Source of the DNA: Kaistella gelatinilytica
GTDB lineage: Bacteria > Bacteroidota > Bacteroidia > Flavobacteriales > Weeksellaceae
DNA: 64,000 nt
Direction of reading: 5' to 3'
NCBI RefSeq assembly: GCF_015679325.1
Contig: NZ_JADPVI010000001.1
Location: forward strand, 248,001 to 312,000
Part shown: in pieces, positions 22,688-32,379 of the stretch
Layout: the number at the start of each line of letters is the position of its first letter
Position numbering within the stretch: the stretch's first letter is position 1
Made by a program: the position numbers and the translations under genes
Notes under the pieces: generated by a model
Told to the model about the DNA's origin: nothing
The model's input: only the letters and a program-made list of their open reading frames with translations
The model's database searches: none

Positions 22688-24166
22688 TTAAAATTTAAAA
22701 ATACTTTTAAAGAATTTTTTGTTCACATAATCTTCAATCGGGAAGATTTTCATAAAATGATTTGCTCCGAAAATTACGATCAAAACAAAAGCTGGTTTAT
22801 AAAAAAGGTTTAGAAGATTGCTTTTGGTTTCGGGAAACATAATTGCTAAAGTAATTGCCAACGTACAGATAATCGCCACGTACATCATTTCGATGGTCAA
22901 TGGGAACACCTTGAATTTCACATAATTAAAATAAATTTTGATGATGTTGAACAAAGTAAGTGAGATCGCGGTTGCCATTGCAATTCCAATAATTCCCAGC
23001 TCAGTTTTCGTAAGAAAAAGATAGTTGAGGACAACGGTTGTAACGGCTAAAAATAGCATGATCACTATATTAAACCGATAGTGTTTGGAGAGGGAAATAA
23101 TGTGTCCGTTAAATCCGGTCGCTAAGTCAAACAGCATCGCAAATCCTAAAATCCACACGACAGGTTCCGCTTGTCGAAGCTGGTCGCCATTTTTAATAAA
23201 GTTGGTCAGGTAAGGAAATCCCACCAGAATTGACGAAAATAATACCGCACCTAAAAAGAATAAAGTAAGCGAGGTTTTTTTGTGAAACCGGTCAAGTTCT
23301 TCGAATTCATTTTCTGCAATCGTTTTGTTAATGATAGGTGCAGAAATATTAAACAATCCCATTTGCGGAATCAGGATGAAGGAAAGTATGGATAAAATAA
23401 TACTGTAAACTCCATTTTCCTCAAAATTTAAAAACTCTCCGATCATGAAATTATCTACTCTGAATGCAATGTAATTACCGATATTTCCTAAGAAACCGTA
23501 AAAACTATAATTGAGGATTTCTTTCCAGAGACCATCTTTCCGAACATAGTCGGTACTGAAATCAGGGGTGATCTTTTCAAGTTTATTGGCGTAAAAATAG
23601 TAGCCTAAAAAAGAAAGAACAAACATTCCTAAGAAAAATCCGTATGAACCTTTTTCAGAAACTCCAAGGAAGAAGAAAAGACAAAAAGCACCGATGTTCG
23701 CAATCTTTGGAAAGATATTTTCGAAAATATTCGGAACAACGATCCGCTTAAAATTGGAGATGTATTTTGTGAAAACAGCTGATAGAGCGAGAATAAGAAT
23801 CAGCGGCAGGATCAGCCGCTTCATTTTCCAAAGTTCTAAACTTTTATATTGTGGAAATAATTGAAAGAACGCAAAAAATAGGATGCAAAAAATCAGAAAA
23901 TTGACGAGAATCCCTACCAAAGAAAGCGATAATATATTTTGATTTTTACCGTCTTTTTGCGTTTGATGGAAAAACTTAACATTAGAAAAGGAAAGTCCGA
24001 AAACTACGATAGGCAAAAGCATTTCTGCAGTCGGCATGATGTAACGCAATTTTCCATAAAATTCCATATCGTACGGAAATATAAAAATTGCAGAAAAAGT
24101 TCCGAGTAAAAAACCGAAATAACCAATTAAGGAATATTTAAAACCCTGTCTTGCAATTACACTCAT
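22688..24166 (-). CDS. Polysaccharide flippase (Wzx-like, MOP superfamily)
   Basis: 492-residue membrane protein with about 14 hydrophobic helices, resembling Wzx/RfbX O-antigen flippases of the MOP superfamily, which move lipid-linked glycan units across the inner membrane. It starts MSVIARQGFKYSLIGYFGFLLG and has the characteristic helix pattern with VRKDGLWKEILNYSFYGFLGNIG in the middle. The first bases overlap the stop of the upstream FkbM gene by four bases (ATGA), so the two are translationally coupled. There is no sequence motif that identifies the transported glycan. Confidence 0.85.
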   Translation of the reverse strand: MSVIARQGFKYSLIGYFGFLLGTFSAIFIFPYDMEFYGKLRYIMPTAEMLLPIVVFGLSFSNVKFFHQTQKDGKNQNILSLSLVGILVNFLIFCILFFAFFQLFPQYKSLELWKMKRLILPLILILALSAVFTKYISNFKRIVVPNIFENIFPKIANIGAFCLFFFLGVSEKGSYGFFLGMFVLSFLGYYFYANKLEKITPDFSTDYVRKDGLWKEILNYSFYGFLGNIGNYIAFRVDNFMIGEFLNFEENGVYSIILSILSFILIPQMGLFNISAPIINKTIAENEFEELDRFHKKTSLTLFFLGAVLFSSILVGFPYLTNFIKNGDQLRQAEPVVWILGFAMLFDLATGFNGHIISLSKHYRFNIVIMLFLAVTTVVLNYLFLTKTELGIIGIAMATAISLTLFNIIKIYFNYVKFKVFPLTIEMMYVAIICTLAITLAIMFPETKSNLLNLFYKPAFVLIVIFGANHFMKIFPIEDYVNKKFFKSIFKF

Positions 24167-24975
24167 TTCTGCGAAGTTTTCAGGTGATTTGGAACGAAAA
24201 TTATATTATTGATATATTCTTTTTTATTGATTAACGTATTATTTTCCTGATCACTAATTAAATCTGAAGTTAATTTGTCCAGCTGAAAATTTTGTCGGTT
24301 CAGATAGTAGGAAGTGAAGTTCCAGTTTTCGATCTCTTTAATTAAATCCCAGATCGGCTCAGAATGATGGCGTTGTTCCATTTCGATCATTAATATTGGC
24401 ATATATTTTCTAATGATCTTTTCGGCGCCTTTCAGTGTTCGCATTTCATTTCCTTCTACGTCAATTTTAATGAAGTCAATTCTGGTGAGCTTTTCCGTCT
24501 CTTTCCAGTCATCAAGTTTAATGATTTTTACGTTTTGCAGAACGTGCTTTTCTTCATCTTCTTCTCTGTAATTGACTTTCAATGTTCCGCGGGAATCAAA
24601 TGTTTTTCCTTTAATAACAGGTATTTTGAATGATGCACTTCCATTTTCATCAGAGAGCGCAAACGGGAAAATCTGAACATCTGGAAATATTCTTTTTAAG
24701 CGTTCAAACAATTTATGATTAGGTTCAAAAGCGTAGATGTTTTTTGGTAAAAGTTTCTTTTCAAGCAGATAAATAAAACTTCCGTTATTGGCGCCAATGT
24801 CGATCATCACCGACTCTGCGCTTAACAAATCTTTAAGCCAAATTAATTCAGGTTCAATGTTTTTTTGACTGTAATTTTCTTTGGTAAGATGTTTTAAATT
24901 TCTGAAAAACCGCTCTTTATAAAATCGTGGAGTTACGAACTGGAGTTGATTGGCGATGATATGGTAAAGAGACAT
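24163..24975 (-). CDS. FkbM family methyltransferase
   Basis: 270-residue SAM-dependent methyltransferase of the FkbM family, which O-methylates sugars or polyketides. Motifs are SVMIDIGANNGSFIYLLEKK (SAM-binding motif I), NIYAFEPNHKLFERL and IDFIKIDVEGNEMRTLKGAE, all standard for FkbM. The frame opens seven codons upstream with a TTG, but that TTG is part of a TATCTTTG promoter box, so the ATG at 24975 is taken. It is the first gene of a two-gene unit with the flippase (4-base overlap), so it may methylate a glycan that the flippase exports. Confidence 0.88.
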   Translation of the reverse strand: MSLYHIIANQLQFVTPRFYKERFFRNLKHLTKENYSQKNIEPELIWLKDLLSAESVMIDIGANNGSFIYLLEKKLLPKNIYAFEPNHKLFERLKRIFPDVQIFPFALSDENGSASFKIPVIKGKTFDSRGTLKVNYREEDEEKHVLQNVKIIKLDDWKETEKLTRIDFIKIDVEGNEMRTLKGAEKIIRKYMPILMIEMEQRHHSEPIWDLIKEIENWNFTSYYLNRQNFQLDKLTSDLISDQENNTLINKKEYINNIIFVPNHLKTSQK

Positions 24976-24993
24976 ACTTTTATGTTGAAAAAA

Positions 24994-25001
24994 CAAAGAT
25001 A
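24994..25001 (-). promoter_or_regulatory. Minus-7 promoter box for FkbM-flippase
   Basis: TATCTTTG on the minus strand, 18 bases ahead of the chosen ATG. It decides the start of the methyltransferase gene. Confidence 0.6.
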
Positions 25002-25097
25002 GAAAAATATGTTAAATAATGTTAAAATATGATTTATCAATTGATTCTTTTTCTTTCAATCTTGCTTTTAGATTACCTTTAACACTCAAAATTGACT

Positions 25098-26723
25098 ATG
25101 AAAAAAATATTATTTTTCCTCGGATCCTTATTGATCACTTCCTGTGTTTCGCAGCAAACTTCAAAAAAGCAAGCATTTAACTGGGAAGGTGCAAATATGT
25201 ACTTATTATTAACGGATCGTTTTCAGAATGGCGATAAATCCAATGATGTTAATTTTGGCAGAACAGAAAAAACCGGAGTTTTACGCGGTTTTGAAGGGGG
25301 AGATCTAAGAGGAATCATCCAGAAACTGGATGATAATTATTTTTCAGATTTGGGGATCAATGCGATCTGGATGACGCCGTTGGTAGAACAAATTCATGGG
25401 GCAACCAATGAAGGAACCGGAAATACGTACGCTTTTCATGGTTACTGGGCAAAAGACTGGACGGCGCTTGATCCTAATTTCGGTACGAAGGCAGAATTAA
25501 AAGAACTCGTTGAAAAAGCCCACGCGAAAGGGATTCGCATAGTTTTAGATGCCGTTATCAATCATACTGGTCCGGTTACGCCGATCGATCCCGTTTATCC
25601 GAACACCTGGGTGCGAACTTCGCCACAATGCAAATACAATAATTACGAAAACACCACTGCTTGTACTCTGGTCGCAAATCTCCCGGATATTTTAACAGAA
25701 TCAAATGAACCGGCTGAACTTCCAAAAATGCTCGTTGAAAAGTGGAAAAAAGAAGGAAGATATGAATCAGAAGTAAAATCGCTCGATGAATTTTTCGCCA
25801 GAACAGGTTATCCACGAGCGCCGAAATATTATATTATGAAATGGCTCGCTGACTACGTTCAGGATCTGGGAGTCGATGGTTATCGAATTGATACGGTGAA
25901 ACACACTAATGAAGATGTTTGGAAAGATTTTCAAAAAGTTTGTCAGCAAGCATTTGCTATTTATAAAACAAATAATCCTCAAAAAGTTCTTGACAATCAA
26001 TTGTTTTTCACGGTTGGCGAAGTTTACGGTTACGGAATTTCACAGAAACAACTCTATGATTTCGGTGACAAAAAAGTAAATTATTACCAGAACGGCTTTA
26101 AATCGCTCATTAATTTTGACTTTAAAGGCGACGCCAATAAACCTTATGAAGAATTATTTTCGAATTATTCAAAATTATTGCACTCCGATTTAAATGGTAA
26201 AACGGTCATGAATTATCTTACCTCGCATGACGACGGTTCGCCTTTCGATAAAGACCGAAAAAGAACGTTTGAAGCTGGAACAAAACTGCTGTTAGCTCCC
26301 GGAATTTCGCAGGTTTATTATGGAGATGAAACCGCCAGAACTTTAACCGTTCCCGGCGCAGAAGGTGATGCGAATTTACGTTCGGATATGAACTGGAGCG
26401 ATGTGAAATATAATTCAGGAACGCAAAAGTTATTAGCGCATTACCAAAAATTAGGGAAATTCAGAGCGAATCATCCTGCCGTTGGAGCCGGCGTTCATCA
26501 GATGGTTTCTTCTTTCCCTTATTGGTTTACAAGAACTTTGAATAATGATAAAGTTTTAATTGGTCTTGATTTAGCGTCAGGGTTGAAAGAAGTTTCTGTT
26601 CAGGGGATTTTTGAAAATGGCACGAAATTGCATGATGCATATTCTGGTAAAATTGTAAAAGTAGAAAACGGAAAAGTTTCCATCAACTCTGAATTTTATA
26701 TCGTTTTGCTGGAAGAAATTTAA
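25098..26723 (+). CDS. Alpha-amylase family (GH13) lipoprotein
   Basis: About 541 residues. The leader KKILFFLGSLLITSC is a lipoprotein signal with the anchor Cys in ITSC, so the enzyme should be membrane-anchored in the envelope or on the surface. GH13 regions are clear: IVLDAVINHTG (region I), GYRIDTVKH (region II with the nucleophile Asp), FTVGEVYGYG (region III, acid/base Glu) and NYLTSHDDGSPF (region IV). It should hydrolyse alpha-glucans. A TTG two codons upstream also opens the frame; ATG 25098 is preferred. It stands apart from any susCD pair and is followed after 10 bases by a thioredoxin-like gene. Confidence 0.92.
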   Translation: MKKILFFLGSLLITSCVSQQTSKKQAFNWEGANMYLLLTDRFQNGDKSNDVNFGRTEKTGVLRGFEGGDLRGIIQKLDDNYFSDLGINAIWMTPLVEQIHGATNEGTGNTYAFHGYWAKDWTALDPNFGTKAELKELVEKAHAKGIRIVLDAVINHTGPVTPIDPVYPNTWVRTSPQCKYNNYENTTACTLVANLPDILTESNEPAELPKMLVEKWKKEGRYESEVKSLDEFFARTGYPRAPKYYIMKWLADYVQDLGVDGYRIDTVKHTNEDVWKDFQKVCQQAFAIYKTNNPQKVLDNQLFFTVGEVYGYGISQKQLYDFGDKKVNYYQNGFKSLINFDFKGDANKPYEELFSNYSKLLHSDLNGKTVMNYLTSHDDGSPFDKDRKRTFEAGTKLLLAPGISQVYYGDETARTLTVPGAEGDANLRSDMNWSDVKYNSGTQKLLAHYQKLGKFRANHPAVGAGVHQMVSSFPYWFTRTLNNDKVLIGLDLASGLKEVSVQGIFENGTKLHDAYSGKIVKVENGKVSINSEFYIVLLEEI

Positions 26724-26733
26724 AAATAAATTA

Positions 26734-27258
26734 ATGAAAAGTATTGTCAGTCTTGGTTTAGTATTAATTTCTTTCGGCGTTTTCGCTCAGAAAGTTCCCG
26801 CAATTAGCAAGACAGAATTTTCAAAAGAAGCAGTTGCTCAGAAAATCACTTCGTTGCAGGGTAAAAAAATGGTCATTTCAGAAATTATAAATAACCATAA
26901 AGGCCGGATTTTAATTATCGATTTCTGGGCAAGCTGGTGTCCGGATTGTATCAAAGCACTTCCTTCAACTAAAATTTTAAAGGAGCAAAATCCCCAACTT
27001 GATTTTGTTTATTTCTCTTTGGATCGCTCTTATGACCAATGGAAACGAGGTCTGGATAAATACGATCTAACATCGCAGGAAAATTTCTGGTTCGATGAAG
27101 GCTGGAAAAACAACTTCAATAATTACATCGATCTTAACTGGGTTCCAAGATTTTTAGTTGTAGATCAAAGCGGAAAAATTGCAAAATATTATTCAATTTC
27201 ACCGACCGATCCAGATATTCAGAAAACAATTGATGAATTGAAAGCGAAAATGTTTTAG
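26734..27258 (+). CDS. Secreted TlpA-like thioredoxin-fold protein
   Basis: 174 residues with a signal peptide (KSIVSLGLVLISFGVFAQ). The thioredoxin fold is shown by ILIIDFWASWCPDCIKALPS with the redox motif WCPDC at about residues 69-73, and by LNWVPRFLVVDQSG containing the cis-proline. Such proteins reduce or exchange disulfides in the periplasm, for instance in cytochrome c maturation. It follows the amylase gene by 10 bases and is probably in the same operon. Its last four bases overlap the end of the convergent DUF2461 gene. Confidence 0.88.
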   Translation: MKSIVSLGLVLISFGVFAQKVPAISKTEFSKEAVAQKITSLQGKKMVISEIINNHKGRILIIDFWASWCPDCIKALPSTKILKEQNPQLDFVYFSLDRSYDQWKRGLDKYDLTSQENFWFDEGWKNNFNNYIDLNWVPRFLVVDQSGKIAKYYSISPTDPDIQKTIDELKAKMF

Positions 27259-27908
27259 AGAAAAGGCCTTTCAATAAAATCATTTAAAGGTTTGATGCTT
27301 TTAAAAATTTGAGCAAATTCCTGAGCAGCATTTTCTTTCAGTAATGACTCATCTGAAATCGGATAATTGACGATGAAGTTTTTTAGTTTCAGAAATTCAG
27401 CCATTGGATCATCTTTTTCAAAACCATTCGGAACTCTTTGTAATTTGCTTTCTACACTCAATCCACGGAAATTATTTCTAAAATCATCTTCCTTCAGGAT
27501 TTGCATAAATTCTTGAGGATATATTGAAATTTCTTTTCTGATCTCTTTCAAAATCGGTGATTCAGGTTGAAAAACACCACCTGCTAAAAATGATTTTCCA
27601 GGTTCGATGTGCAAATAATAACCGGACGTTTTACCATTTTTCCCAAAACCCAAACCTGCGCCAAAATGGGTTTTGTAGGGGATTTTTAATTTTGAAAAAC
27701 GAATGTCCTTATAAATTCTGAAGAGCGCTTTTTTCGGATCGATCTTTAAAATCTCCTCATCAAATTTCGCCATTTCCTCAATAAGATTCTCCAGAAACGA
27801 AAGAACATCCTGTTGAGCCTCTAAATAAAGATTTTTGTGTTCGTTGAACCATTCGCGATTATTGTTTTTTTCTAAAGTTTTCAGGAATTTTAAAGTGGAT
27901 GATTTCAT
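27255..27908 (-). CDS. DUF2461 domain protein
   Basis: 217 residues that fit the DUF2461 (TIGR02453) family along the whole length: LKFLKTLEKNNNREWFNEHK at the start, FRIYKDIRFSKLKIPYKTHFG, and GYYLHIEPGKSFLAGGVFQP in the middle. The biochemical role of the family is not known to me. Cytoplasmic, without signal peptide or membrane helices. It is convergent with, and overlaps by four bases, the thioredoxin-like gene, and is divergent from the HTH regulator about 185 bases away. Confidence 0.85.
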   Translation of the reverse strand: MKSSTLKFLKTLEKNNNREWFNEHKNLYLEAQQDVLSFLENLIEEMAKFDEEILKIDPKKALFRIYKDIRFSKLKIPYKTHFGAGLGFGKNGKTSGYYLHIEPGKSFLAGGVFQPESPILKEIRKEISIYPQEFMQILKEDDFRNNFRGLSVESKLQRVPNGFEKDDPMAEFLKLKNFIVNYPISDESLLKENAAQEFAQIFKSIKPLNDFIERPFL

Positions 27909-28066
27909 AGATTAATTTTAGATAGACAAATTTAGGATTTATAATAAAGGGAAAGCAGGAGTTTTTTCTAATTTTACTTTTTCCAAGGTTTTTCCATACC
28001 TTTTTATCAGAGAAATTTCAGCAAAATAAGTTTAATAATGATTTTTAAAATTTTCATTAGAATAGC

Positions 28067-28074
28067 TAAATTTG
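28067..28074 (+). promoter_or_regulatory. Minus-7 promoter box for the HTH gene
   Basis: TAAATTTG fits TAnnTTTG and ends 19 bases before the ATG at 28094. Confidence 0.5.
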
Positions 28075-28093
28075 TACTCACTTAATTCAATGA

Positions 28094-28681
28094 ATGTCGG
28101 AATTAAAAAAAATTAGAGAACACCAAAATCTAACTCAGGAAGAGTTGGCGCAAAAGTCTGGACTTTCTGTCAGAACCATTCAAAGAATTGAATCGGGAAT
28201 GAAGCCGAAAGGATTTACTTTAAAAGCATTGGCTGCAAGTCTCGAGGTTCCGGAAAATGATTTACTCGTTTCAGCTGTTTCTGAAAAAATAAATGAGTTA
28301 GATGAAGTTTCAATTGTAGAGACTGCTTCACCGGTTGAGAAAGGGGAAATTTTAAATGTGAAATTGATAAAAATTATTAATCTCTCCTCGCTTCCTTTTT
28401 CCTGGTTTCCTATTGCGAATTTCCTGCCTCCAATACTTTTGATGTTGATTATGAAACAAACATCTGAAATCATTAAGCAGATCATTTCCCTGCAGATTTT
28501 TCTGGCAATTATTTTTCCCATCCTTTTTATGATCCTTATTTTTTTAAAGTTAGGAAAAGAATCAGTGATCATCGGAATTATTGTGCTCACGCTCGCCAAT
28601 ATTTATATCATTTTGAGAAATGCGTATGAAATTGATAAAAGACAAAAACTTTTTTATAAATTGAATTTCAGTCTGTTATGA
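28094..28681 (+). CDS. XRE-type HTH regulator with C-terminal membrane helices
   Basis: 195 residues. An N-terminal XRE/Cro-type helix-turn-helix (IREHQNLTQEELAQKSGLSV followed by RTIQRIESG) covers roughly residues 6-60. After a linker of about 45 residues come three hydrophobic helices (FPIANFLPPILLMLIM, IFLAIIFPILFMILIFL, VIIGIIVLTLANIYIIL). A DNA-binding domain tethered to the inner membrane suggests it senses a membrane or envelope state; the target is unknown. It is preceded by its own TAAATTTG box. The next gene, a serine hydrolase, starts 86 bases downstream and is a possible target. Confidence 0.8.
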   Translation: MSELKKIREHQNLTQEELAQKSGLSVRTIQRIESGMKPKGFTLKALAASLEVPENDLLVSAVSEKINELDEVSIVETASPVEKGEILNVKLIKIINLSSLPFSWFPIANFLPPILLMLIMKQTSEIIKQIISLQIFLAIIFPILFMILIFLKLGKESVIIGIIVLTLANIYIILRNAYEIDKRQKLFYKLNFSLL

Positions 28682-28767
28682 AGTTGTCGCAAGATTGTCG
28701 GGTTTTTGTCGGGTAGATTTTCTCCTTCAAATTCGGTTTATTCTCAATCTTTGTCAAAATTATTTTT

Positions 28768-30231
28768 ATGACAAAGCACTTTGGAATTATTATCACTTTC
28801 TTCTTTTTATTCGGAAATTTTAAGGCACAAATTGCTAAAAATTCTCCTCTCTTTCTTGAACTTAAAAAAGAAGACAGTCTTTTCTTTGAGCGCGGATTTA
28901 ATCAGTGTGATCTAACTTACATGGAAAAATCGGTAGATGAAAATTTAAAATTTTATCATGATAAAGGTGGTTTTCAGGATAAAAAATTATTCATCCAAAG
29001 AACCAGAGATAACATCTGTTCCAACCCAGATCAAAAACCTATTCGTAAATTGATAGAAGGCAGTCTGGAAGTTTATCCTTTGTATAATAATGGAAATCTA
29101 TATGGAGCAATTCAATCCGGGAATCATCAATTTTTTATCAGAGAGAAAAATAAAGCAGATGTTTTGGGTGGTGAAGCGAAATTTACGACCGTTTGGCTGA
29201 AAAAAAATGAAAAATGGGTCATGAGTGATATTCTTAGTTATGATCATCAGGGAAAAGAATCTGAACAATTTACTGATGATTTACAACAATTACTGAAAGA
29301 TAAACATATTCCAACTTTAGGTTTAGGCATCATTAAAGATGGAAAATTAACGCAGATAAATGTTTATGGAGATCTTAATGATAAAATAACCGCACCTTAT
29401 AATAGTCTCTTCAATGTGGCGTCTTTAACGAAACCTGTTACTGCAATGTTGGTTTTAAGGTTGGTCAGTCTTGGGAAATGGAATCTTGATGAACCGCTAG
29501 ACAAATATTTTATAGATCCAGATATCGCAAAAGATGATAGACATAAAAAGTTGACTACAAGACTGGTTTTAAGTCATCAAACCGGATTTAAAAACTGGAG
29601 ATTCTTAAATAAAGATCATAAACTTAGTTTTGATTTTGATCCCGGTACTAAATATCAGTATTCCGGGGAAGGATTTGAATATCTGAGAAAAGCAATTGAG
29701 AAAAAATTCAAAAAAAATCTGGAAGAATTAGCACAGGAGTATGTATTCAAACCACTTGCGATGAATGATACCAGTTACATTTGGGACGAAAAAAAAGATG
29801 CAGGAAGAATAGCAATTGGATATAATAAGGAAGGAAAGCCGTATGAAATCATTAAAAATAAAACGGCAAACGCCGCAGATGATCTGACAACCAGCGTGGA
29901 GGATTACGGGAAATTTTTAGTTGGAATATTAGATAATAAATTGCTGTCACCCGCTGTTTTTGAATCTTTGAAAAGCAAACAGGTCGAAACCAAAAAGAAT
30001 AAATATTTTGGACTTGGCTTTGAAATTTATGATTTGGGAAATGATGAAATTGCGCTTTCACACGGCGGTAGTGACGAAGGTGTAAATACGATTTTCTTTA
30101 TTTTACCAAAAACAAAAGAAGGTCTGATCATTTTTACCAATGTAGATGATGGTCAGAAGATCTATGAAACGCTCATTGAGAAATATCTGGGAGAAAGAGG
30201 CAAAAAAATTGTTAAAATTGAGATGCAGTAA
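28768..30231 (+). CDS. Secreted serine hydrolase (beta-lactamase/PBP-like) with N-terminal NTF2-like domain
   Basis: 487 residues with signal peptide (GIIITFFFLFGNFKAQ). Residues of about 25-155 resemble a DUF4440/SnoaL-like domain (FFERGFNQCDLTYMEKSVDE, KWVMSDILSYDHQG). The rest is a class C beta-lactamase-related serine hydrolase: VASLTKPVTAMLVLR with the SxxK nucleophile motif, a tyrosine motif in YQYSGEGFEYLRKA, and HGGSDEGVNTIFF as the third motif. It should be an esterase or peptidase in the periplasm; beta-lactamase activity is not implied. It sits alone downstream of the membrane HTH regulator. Confidence 0.88.
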   Translation: MTKHFGIIITFFFLFGNFKAQIAKNSPLFLELKKEDSLFFERGFNQCDLTYMEKSVDENLKFYHDKGGFQDKKLFIQRTRDNICSNPDQKPIRKLIEGSLEVYPLYNNGNLYGAIQSGNHQFFIREKNKADVLGGEAKFTTVWLKKNEKWVMSDILSYDHQGKESEQFTDDLQQLLKDKHIPTLGLGIIKDGKLTQINVYGDLNDKITAPYNSLFNVASLTKPVTAMLVLRLVSLGKWNLDEPLDKYFIDPDIAKDDRHKKLTTRLVLSHQTGFKNWRFLNKDHKLSFDFDPGTKYQYSGEGFEYLRKAIEKKFKKNLEELAQEYVFKPLAMNDTSYIWDEKKDAGRIAIGYNKEGKPYEIIKNKTANAADDLTTSVEDYGKFLVGILDNKLLSPAVFESLKSKQVETKKNKYFGLGFEIYDLGNDEIALSHGGSDEGVNTIFFILPKTKEGLIIFTNVDDGQKIYETLIEKYLGERGKKIVKIEMQ

Positions 30232-30401
30232 AAGTGGTTTACAGCGATTTGCCAGATAATTAAAAATTTAAAAGTAGAGGATTTAATAAGTTTTTGAAAT
30301 AATATATGAGAATTTCAGTGACGAAACAAGCTGGAAACTGCTCTTCGGACAATTAACATAAATTTAATAAATGCCCCCTTTTATTATCGAAAACAAAATT
30401 G

Positions 30402-30409
30402 TATCTTTG
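30402..30409 (+). promoter_or_regulatory. Minus-7 promoter box for the DEAD-box gene
   Basis: A perfect TATCTTTG 26 bases ahead of the helicase ATG. Confidence 0.55.
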
Positions 30410-30435
30410 CACCCAATTTATAGACGATCTTTTAC

Positions 30436-32217
30436 ATGAATTTATTTACGGAGACCAATCTAAGTCCGGCAATCTTGCAGGCAATTGGCGAAATGGGCTT
30501 TGAAAGCCCAACAGAAATCCAAAAACAGACTATTCCTTTTATCTCTACAGATATACGCGATCTAATCGCACTTGCGCAGACAGGAACAGGCAAAACAGCG
30601 GCGTTTTCGCTACCGATTTTGGATATGATTGACGACGGGAGTCGCAAAATCCAATTTTTGGTGCTTTGTCCAACCAGAGAACTTTGTTTGCAGATTACCA
30701 AAGACATTAAAAATTATTCGAAATACATGCCCAACATCAAGACTACAGCAGTTTATGGTGGAAGCAGTATTACCGACCAAATCCGCTCTCTACGAGACAA
30801 ACCACAGATTATTGTGGGAACTCCGGGACGTGTGATCGACCTTATTAACAGAAAAGCACTTGATTTTTCTGAAATTCAGTGGCTCGTTCTTGACGAAGCT
30901 GATGAAATGTTATCGATGGGTTTCAAAGATGATTTGGAAACAATTCTACGTGAAACTCCTGATACGAAACACAATTATTTATTCTCGGCGACGATGAATA
31001 AAGAGGTGGAGCGTATTTCTAAAAGTTATTTAACGAGTCCACACCGTATTGTTGTTGGCTCATTAAATGAAGTGAAGAAAAACATCAAACACGAATTTTA
31101 TGTGGTTGGTTACCGTTTCAAAAAAGAAGCTTTGAAGAGATTGATCGATGCAAATCCAAATCAATATTCAATTCTATTCTGCAGAACGCGTATGGAAACT
31201 CAGGAAGTTGCAGATTTCTTGATGCAGAATGGTTACGCAGCAGATGCGCTTCACGGTGATTTGTCTCAAGCGCAACGTGATACAGTAATGAAGAAATTCA
31301 GACTGAAAAATATCGATATCTTAGTGGCGACCGATGTTGCGGCGAGAGGTTTAGATGTTGATTCATTGACGCACGTTATTCATTATTCTTTACCGGATGA
31401 TCCTGAAGTTTTCGTTCACAGAAGTGGAAGAACAGGTCGTGCAGGAAAAGATGGAATTTCAATGTCATTGATCAAGCCTGAAGAATCAAGAAAATTAAAG
31501 CAGATCAAACAATCAACTAAGATTGATATCGTTGAGAAGAAAATTCCTACCGGAAAACAAGTGATCGAAGCTCAGGTTGGCGGTGTTTTCACCAAATTAT
31601 TGACAGAACACGAAAACTTATTTGAATTCGATGCATCTTTAATTCCAGACTTATCTGCGTTTACCAAAGAAGAATTGGTTCACCAGATGTTGCAGTTGCA
31701 GTTGAGAGATATGGCGCTTTATTATTTAGATAAAAATGATTTAGCTGACCAGAAATTCAATGCTGATGACGGAAGAGGCGACAGAGGTGGAAGAGACAGA
31801 GGAAGGGGCGATCGAAGAGACGGCGGCAGAGACCGTGACAGAGGTGGCGATAGAAGAGACGGCGGATCTAGAAATTCCAGAGATGGAGGAAGCAGAGACG
31901 GCGGAAGCAGAGATTTCGGAAATCGTGAAGGCGGTGACAGAGAATTCAGAGAAAGAAAGCCAAGAAAAAATAATGGCGATATGGTGCGATTTTTCTTTAA
32001 CTTAGGAAAACGTGACAATCTGAAAAAAATTGATATGTTGGAGATCATCAACAAATCAACTGAGAAATCCAGAAAAAGACCAGATATTGGTGAAATCGAA
32101 ATTTTAGAGAAATTCTCTTTCTTTGAAGTAGAGAAATCATTCAAAGACGAAGTTTTGAAAGGATTACAAACTCAGAAATTTAAAGGCAAAGACATGAGAG
32201 CTGAAGAATCAAAATAA
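30436..32217 (+). CDS. DEAD-box RNA helicase with RGG-rich linker and DbpA-like RNA-binding domain
   Basis: 593 residues, related to DeaD/CsdA. The RecA-like core has the Q motif (MGFESPTEIQKQTIPFI), AQTGTGKTAAF (Walker A), VLDEADEMLSMGF (DEAD box), SATM, ATDVAARGLDVD and HRSGRTGRAG. After about residue 440 comes a low-complexity Arg/Gly/Asp-rich stretch (GGRDRGRGDRRDGGRDRDRG and similar blocks), then a C-terminal domain from DMVRFFFNLGKRDNLKK that matches the DbpA/CsdA RNA-binding fold. Likely roles are ribosome assembly and unwinding of mRNA at low temperature. It has its own promoter box and terminator, so it is a single-gene unit. Confidence 0.93.
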   Translation: MNLFTETNLSPAILQAIGEMGFESPTEIQKQTIPFISTDIRDLIALAQTGTGKTAAFSLPILDMIDDGSRKIQFLVLCPTRELCLQITKDIKNYSKYMPNIKTTAVYGGSSITDQIRSLRDKPQIIVGTPGRVIDLINRKALDFSEIQWLVLDEADEMLSMGFKDDLETILRETPDTKHNYLFSATMNKEVERISKSYLTSPHRIVVGSLNEVKKNIKHEFYVVGYRFKKEALKRLIDANPNQYSILFCRTRMETQEVADFLMQNGYAADALHGDLSQAQRDTVMKKFRLKNIDILVATDVAARGLDVDSLTHVIHYSLPDDPEVFVHRSGRTGRAGKDGISMSLIKPEESRKLKQIKQSTKIDIVEKKIPTGKQVIEAQVGGVFTKLLTEHENLFEFDASLIPDLSAFTKEELVHQMLQLQLRDMALYYLDKNDLADQKFNADDGRGDRGGRDRGRGDRRDGGRDRDRGGDRRDGGSRNSRDGGSRDGGSRDFGNREGGDREFRERKPRKNNGDMVRFFFNLGKRDNLKKIDMLEIINKSTEKSRKRPDIGEIEILEKFSFFEVEKSFKDEVLKGLQTQKFKGKDMRAEESK

Positions 32218-32241
32218 TTTTTCAATCTTATTACAATATTT

Positions 32242-32276
32242 TCAGTCTCATTATTCGTAATGGGACTGATTTTTTT
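32242..32276 (+). terminator. Rho-independent terminator of the DEAD-box gene
   Basis: A 12-bp stem with one T-G pair (32242-32253 with 32258-32269), TTCG loop and T-run. Confidence 0.9.
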
Positions 32277-32379
32277 GGTGGAGAACTAATTTCGCAATGT
32301 TAATAAAACTTAATATAAAATCGGCTAAGTTGGTTGAGTTTTTCGGAAATTTGCAGCACTAATTAATAAATGAATAATT

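Noticed and set aside
24976-24996. Longer FkbM start at TTG 24996
   Set aside because: That TTG is part of the TATCTTTG promoter box.
31722-32144. Minus-strand ORF of 140 codons opposite the DEAD-box gene
   Set aside because: Shadow of the Arg/Gly-rich coding region; its Ser/Pro/Leu-rich product is what antisense of that repeat would give.
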